From NCBI GenBank assembly GCA_023128195.1, contig JAGMEL010000172.1:1-8012 (forward strand): a stretch of 8,012 nucleotides of DNA, given 5' to 3'. Positions 6,340 through 8,012 of this stretch are shown piece by piece (within the stretch, counting starts at the first letter, position 1; every line of letters starts with the position of its first letter). The DNA is from Caldifarciminota bacterium (GTDB taxonomy: Bacteria; Hydrothermota; Tepidihabitantia; SM23-42). Position numbers and translations under genes: made by a program. Below the pieces are notes generated by a model. It was not told where the DNA came from. It worked only from the letters and a program-made list of their open reading frames with translations, and made no database searches.

Positions 6340-7162
6340 GATATTCCAGTATCACTTTATTCAGCGTGCAATTGTCGCCTCAATTATTGGTGGTGCAACC
6401 TGTGGTCTTGTCGGAGTCTGGGTGATAATGATGCGTATACCATTTGTGGGTGTAGCGATGTCACATGCAGCTTTCGCCGGTGCGATTTTCGGACTTCTGC
6501 TGCACATTAACCCCTTACTAATGGCAATAATTTTCTGCCTTGCCTCGACTGCACTCGTCGGGCCGATTGCAGATCGTGGAGATTTTGATCCGAATATCTC
6601 CATTGGTATAATCTTTTCTCTTGTGCTGGGTATAGCATTTTTAGGGATGGGTATGATTCAGGGGCCAAAGACCGAGGCACTAAATTTTATCTGGGGTAAT
6701 ATTTTGATAATCTCATCACAAGATTTACTATTTCTACTGGGTGTTGCAGTAATTGTTGTTATCTTTCTTGTATTATTGTACAAAGAGATCCAGGCGATTC
6801 TTTTTAACCGCGAGCTTGCTCGTGCTGCAGGTATTCCTGAGACACTATTATTTTACTGCCTGCTCTTTCTCTGCGGTGCCACGGTCACTTTTAATCTTAA
6901 TATTATTGGCGGTCTTTTGATATTTAGTCTTATTGTTAATCCGCCGTCAGCGGCATATCAACTTACGTATAATCTTAAAACCATGTACGTATTATCAGCT
7001 ATTTTTGGAGTCAGTTCTTGTCTTATGGGACTTTTTTTTTCGTATATCTTTAATATCCCTTCGGGTGCAGTGATCATTATTGTTTCGAGTTTGATATTTG
7101 GTATAAGTTTGGTCTTTTCACCAAAAAGGAGAGTAAAAAAATATGAAGTTTCCAAGACCTGA
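6332..7162 (+). CDS. ABC-3 family metal permease (ZnuB/TroC-like)
   Basis: A 276-residue integral inner-membrane protein with about eight or nine hydrophobic segments, the usual size for the ABC-3 permease family that includes ZnuB and TroC. Recognisable blocks are VIMMRIPFVGVAMSHAAFAGA near the N-terminus (family form: Ser-phi-x-Gly-x-x-x-Ser-His-Ala), FDPNISIGIIFSLVLGIAFLG, the cytoplasmic coupling region KEIQAILFNRELARAAGIP, and NIIGGLLIFSLIVNPPSAAY. ATG 6332 is preferred over a TTG at 6323; both overlap the end of the ATPase gene, the ATG by 8 bases. As the sole permease it probably forms a homodimer. It ends with the basic cytoplasmic tail FSPKRRVKKYEVSKT, whose last codons overlap the next gene. 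A run of nine T at 7032-7040 lies inside the gene but the frame is intact. Confidence 0.93.
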   Translation: MFEIFQYHFIQRAIVASIIGGATCGLVGVWVIMMRIPFVGVAMSHAAFAGAIFGLLLHINPLLMAIIFCLASTALVGPIADRGDFDPNISIGIIFSLVLGIAFLGMGMIQGPKTEALNFIWGNILIISSQDLLFLLGVAVIVVIFLVLLYKEIQAILFNRELARAAGIPETLLFYCLLFLCGATVTFNLNIIGGLLIFSLIVNPPSAAYQLTYNLKTMYVLSAIFGVSSCLMGLFFSYIFNIPSGAVIIIVSSLIFGISLVFSPKRRVKKYEVSKT

Positions 7163-7556
7163 GATTTTAAGTTATGAACACGCTATAAGATTTCACGGAC
7201 ATAACGGGCCATTCCTTGCCCTGGGATATAAACTTGGGATATACCTGAACCAGAATCTGAAGCCCAAAGGCATTATGGATTTTAAGATTACAGTTATAAT
7301 AAAGTTTGAAAAACCTTTTACTTGTTTGATTGATGGATTGCAATGTTCGACGTTTGCGACTTTTGGTAAAGCAAATATGATGGTTAAGAAAAGTAAGAGC
7401 AATGATATTTTAGTTTTCGTAGAGAAAGGCGCGAAAAATTTTACAATTCAAATTACCAAAAAAGCAATGGACATTTGTTTTAATGCAAAGGATCTGGGAA
7501 AAGCGGCAAAGGAGATTTTTAAGACACCACCAAAAAAGCTGTGGAAAATAATTTGA
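7143..7556 (+). CDS. short FmdE-domain protein (formylmethanofuran dehydrogenase subunit E-like)
   Basis: A 137-residue protein matching the N-terminal FmdE domain. The hallmark HGHNGPFLALGYKLG (His18, His20) corresponds to the family's HGHxCPGxxxGYR, and LIDGLQCSTFATFGKANM (Cys61 and Cys68 nearby) to the DGxQxxTGxTxGKGN motif. The Cys of the first motif is replaced (HGHNGP), while Cys61, Cys68 and the two His remain as possible metal ligands. It is shorter than archaeal FmdE (about 200 residues) and lacks the C-terminal zinc-finger part. It is almost certainly not a methanogenesis enzyme here. The biochemical role of stand-alone bacterial FmdE proteins is unknown to me. The gene overlaps the permease by 20 bases and has AAGGAG at 7126-7131, so it is the last gene of the metal operon. 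A cytoplasmic metal-handling role is inference. Confidence 0.85.
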   Translation: MKFPRPEILSYEHAIRFHGHNGPFLALGYKLGIYLNQNLKPKGIMDFKITVIIKFEKPFTCLIDGLQCSTFATFGKANMMVKKSKSNDILVFVEKGAKNFTIQITKKAMDICFNAKDLGKAAKEIFKTPPKKLWKII

Positions 7557-7564
7557 ACAAAGTA

Positions 7565-7580
7565 TATCCAGTGCTGGATA
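7565..7580. repeat. 16-bp palindrome after the operon (TATCCAG-TG-CTGGATA)
   Basis: Exact 7-bp inverted arms surround a central TG, 9 bases after the FmdE stop codon. As RNA it could form a 5-bp stem with a 6-base loop but has no following U-run, so it is a poor intrinsic terminator. It may be a weak transcript-end hairpin or a protein-binding palindrome. Confidence 0.4.
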
Positions 7581-7608
7581 GTATTCAGACAGAATGATTA
7601 GTTATGAA

Positions 7609-7623
7609 TAATGCGGTGCATTA
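7609..7623. repeat. inverted repeat TAATGC-GGT-GCATTA upstream of a promoter
   Basis: Exact 6-bp arms flank GGT, 5 bases before the -35 box at 7629. The position suits an operator or activator site for the downstream gene, but a chance repeat of this size in AT-rich DNA is possible. It does not match the nikR palindrome in sequence. Confidence 0.35.
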
Positions 7624-7628
7624 AATTG

Positions 7629-7656
7629 TTGACTACGATAAATTTCAAAGTATAAT
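7629..7656 (+). promoter_or_regulatory. sigma70-type promoter of the secreted-protein gene
   Basis: TTGACT (7629-7634), a 16-bp spacer and TATAAT (7651-7656) predict a start near 7663. Hexamers and spacing are identical to those of the nikR promoter, which supports both. It separates the last gene from the metal operon. Confidence 0.7.
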
Positions 7657-7778
7657 TAAAAAAGATGGGATTACAAGGTATGTCGAATATTCATAGTTTA
7701 GTGAAAGGAGGTGATAAGATAAGATATGAAGTAATGTAGCATTTTTTTGTGTTGGTTAAAGGAGGAAGGAGGTAAAAC
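7657..7778 (+). promoter_or_regulatory. 5' leader with several Shine-Dalgarno-like sites and mini-ORFs
   Basis: The ~115-nt leader contains AAAGGAGGTGAT (7704-7715), a near-complete complement of the 16S rRNA 3' end. Only a two-codon ORF (ATG AAG TAA, 7726-7734) and an ATG-TAG (7734-7739) follow it. A 24-codon ORF, 7665-7739 (MGLQGMSNIHSLVKGG...EVM), would start about 2 bases after the predicted transcript start. The real gene has a doubled site AAGGAGGAAGGAGGT at 7759-7773. The mini-ORFs may be translated leader elements or remnants of a lost start; I see no recognised riboswitch. Confidence 0.4.
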
Positions 7779-8012
7779 ATGAATAAAATATTGTGTTTCG
7801 TTATTGGGGTTTTAATAATTGGAATGCCAGTAGTTCTGAATGCGCAAGCAGAATACCGTTATGCAGTTATTGTCAGCTCTACTACACTTGCTGACCCGGG
7901 TTGGGCCGAGGTTGTTGATAGTCTCATAGCACGACATTCAGCCCAGGTATTTTCTTATACAAGCAATGTCTGGGAGACCCAGACCCCGGTGAGTGAATTC
8001 CAGCCTGATTAT
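7779..8012 (+). CDS. secreted protein, C25 peptidase-like N-terminus (partial)
   Basis: The first 78 codons of a gene that runs off the right edge. Residues 1-24 (MNKILCFVIGVLIIGMPVVLNAQA) are a clear Sec signal peptide with an AQA cleavage site. The mature part begins EYRYAVIVSSTTLADPGWAEVVDSLIARHSAQVFSYTSNV. A strand, a Thr-x-x-x-x-Pro-x-Trp helix and a second strand of this kind resemble the first Rossmann-like alpha/beta unit of the C25 (gingipain-like) cysteine peptidase group found in secreted proteins of several Gram-negative phyla. The catalytic His and Cys would lie beyond the window, so activity cannot be judged. ATG 7779 is fixed by AAGGAGGT at 7766-7773. It has its own promoter at 7629-7656 and need not be linked to nickel uptake. 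Product confidence is lower than gene confidence. Confidence 0.6.
   Translation, partial: MNKILCFVIGVLIIGMPVVLNAQAEYRYAVIVSSTTLADPGWAEVVDSLIARHSAQVFSYTSNVWETQTPVSEFQPDY

Noticed and set aside
7032..7040. Run of nine T in the permease as a phase-variation tract
   Set aside because: The frame is intact and reads Phe codons in a membrane segment; a single sequence cannot show variation.
1..8012. CRISPR array, tRNA or rRNA genes
   Set aside because: No regularly spaced direct repeats and no tRNA or rRNA-like sequences were seen on either strand by eye.

Overview
The window looks like a chromosomal segment of an AT-rich (judged by eye), Gram-negative, uncultured-type bacterium. The diderm cell plan follows from a TonB-dependent outer-membrane receptor with a signal peptide, TonB box and terminal Phe. 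Strong AGGAGG-type ribosome sites and TTGACT/TATAAT promoters show ordinary sigma70-like expression. A secreted protein resembling C25 (gingipain-like) peptidases at the right edge would suit lineages such as Bacteroidetes relatives or candidate phyla like WOR-3/KSB1. That assignment is a guess; no rRNA or marker gene is present.

Left part (1-2143), a patchwork. It holds the 3' end of an alpha/beta hydrolase, then a tiny GIY-YIG nuclease gene enclosed by near-perfect 15-bp inverted repeats that looks like a ~260-bp mobile cassette. An intact extended-SDR NAD-dependent epimerase/dehydratase follows, then a fragment of a SAM-dependent methyltransferase that lacks both ends.

Central part (2140-7556), a tightly packed metal-uptake operon. 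A consensus promoter (TTGACT-16 bp-TATAAT) has its -10 box inside a perfect 26-bp palindrome. It drives nikR (all four nickel ligands present with E. coli spacing), a small unknown ORF that fills the gap exactly, a TonB-dependent receptor, a TroA/ZnuA-like binding protein with an unusual metal site, an ABC ATPase, an ABC-3 family permease, and a short FmdE-domain protein. Apart from short spacings before the receptor and binding-protein genes, neighbouring genes overlap, which implies one transcript with translational coupling. The reading proposed here is a NikR-controlled envelope-spanning nickel (or nickel-chelate) importer. Its ABC part is built from the zinc/manganese-type family rather than from NikABCDE, NikMNQO or a NiCoT permease. 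NikR would sense Ni(II) and shut the promoter, the receptor would cross the outer membrane, the binding protein would scavenge in the periplasm, and the ATPase and permease would cross the inner membrane. FmdE would act afterwards in an unknown, possibly metal-handling, role.

Right part (7557-8012). The spacer holds two short inverted repeats, a second TTGACT-16 bp-TATAAT promoter and a ~115-nt leader with several Shine-Dalgarno-like sequences and mini-ORFs. The start of a secreted protein follows and runs off the window.
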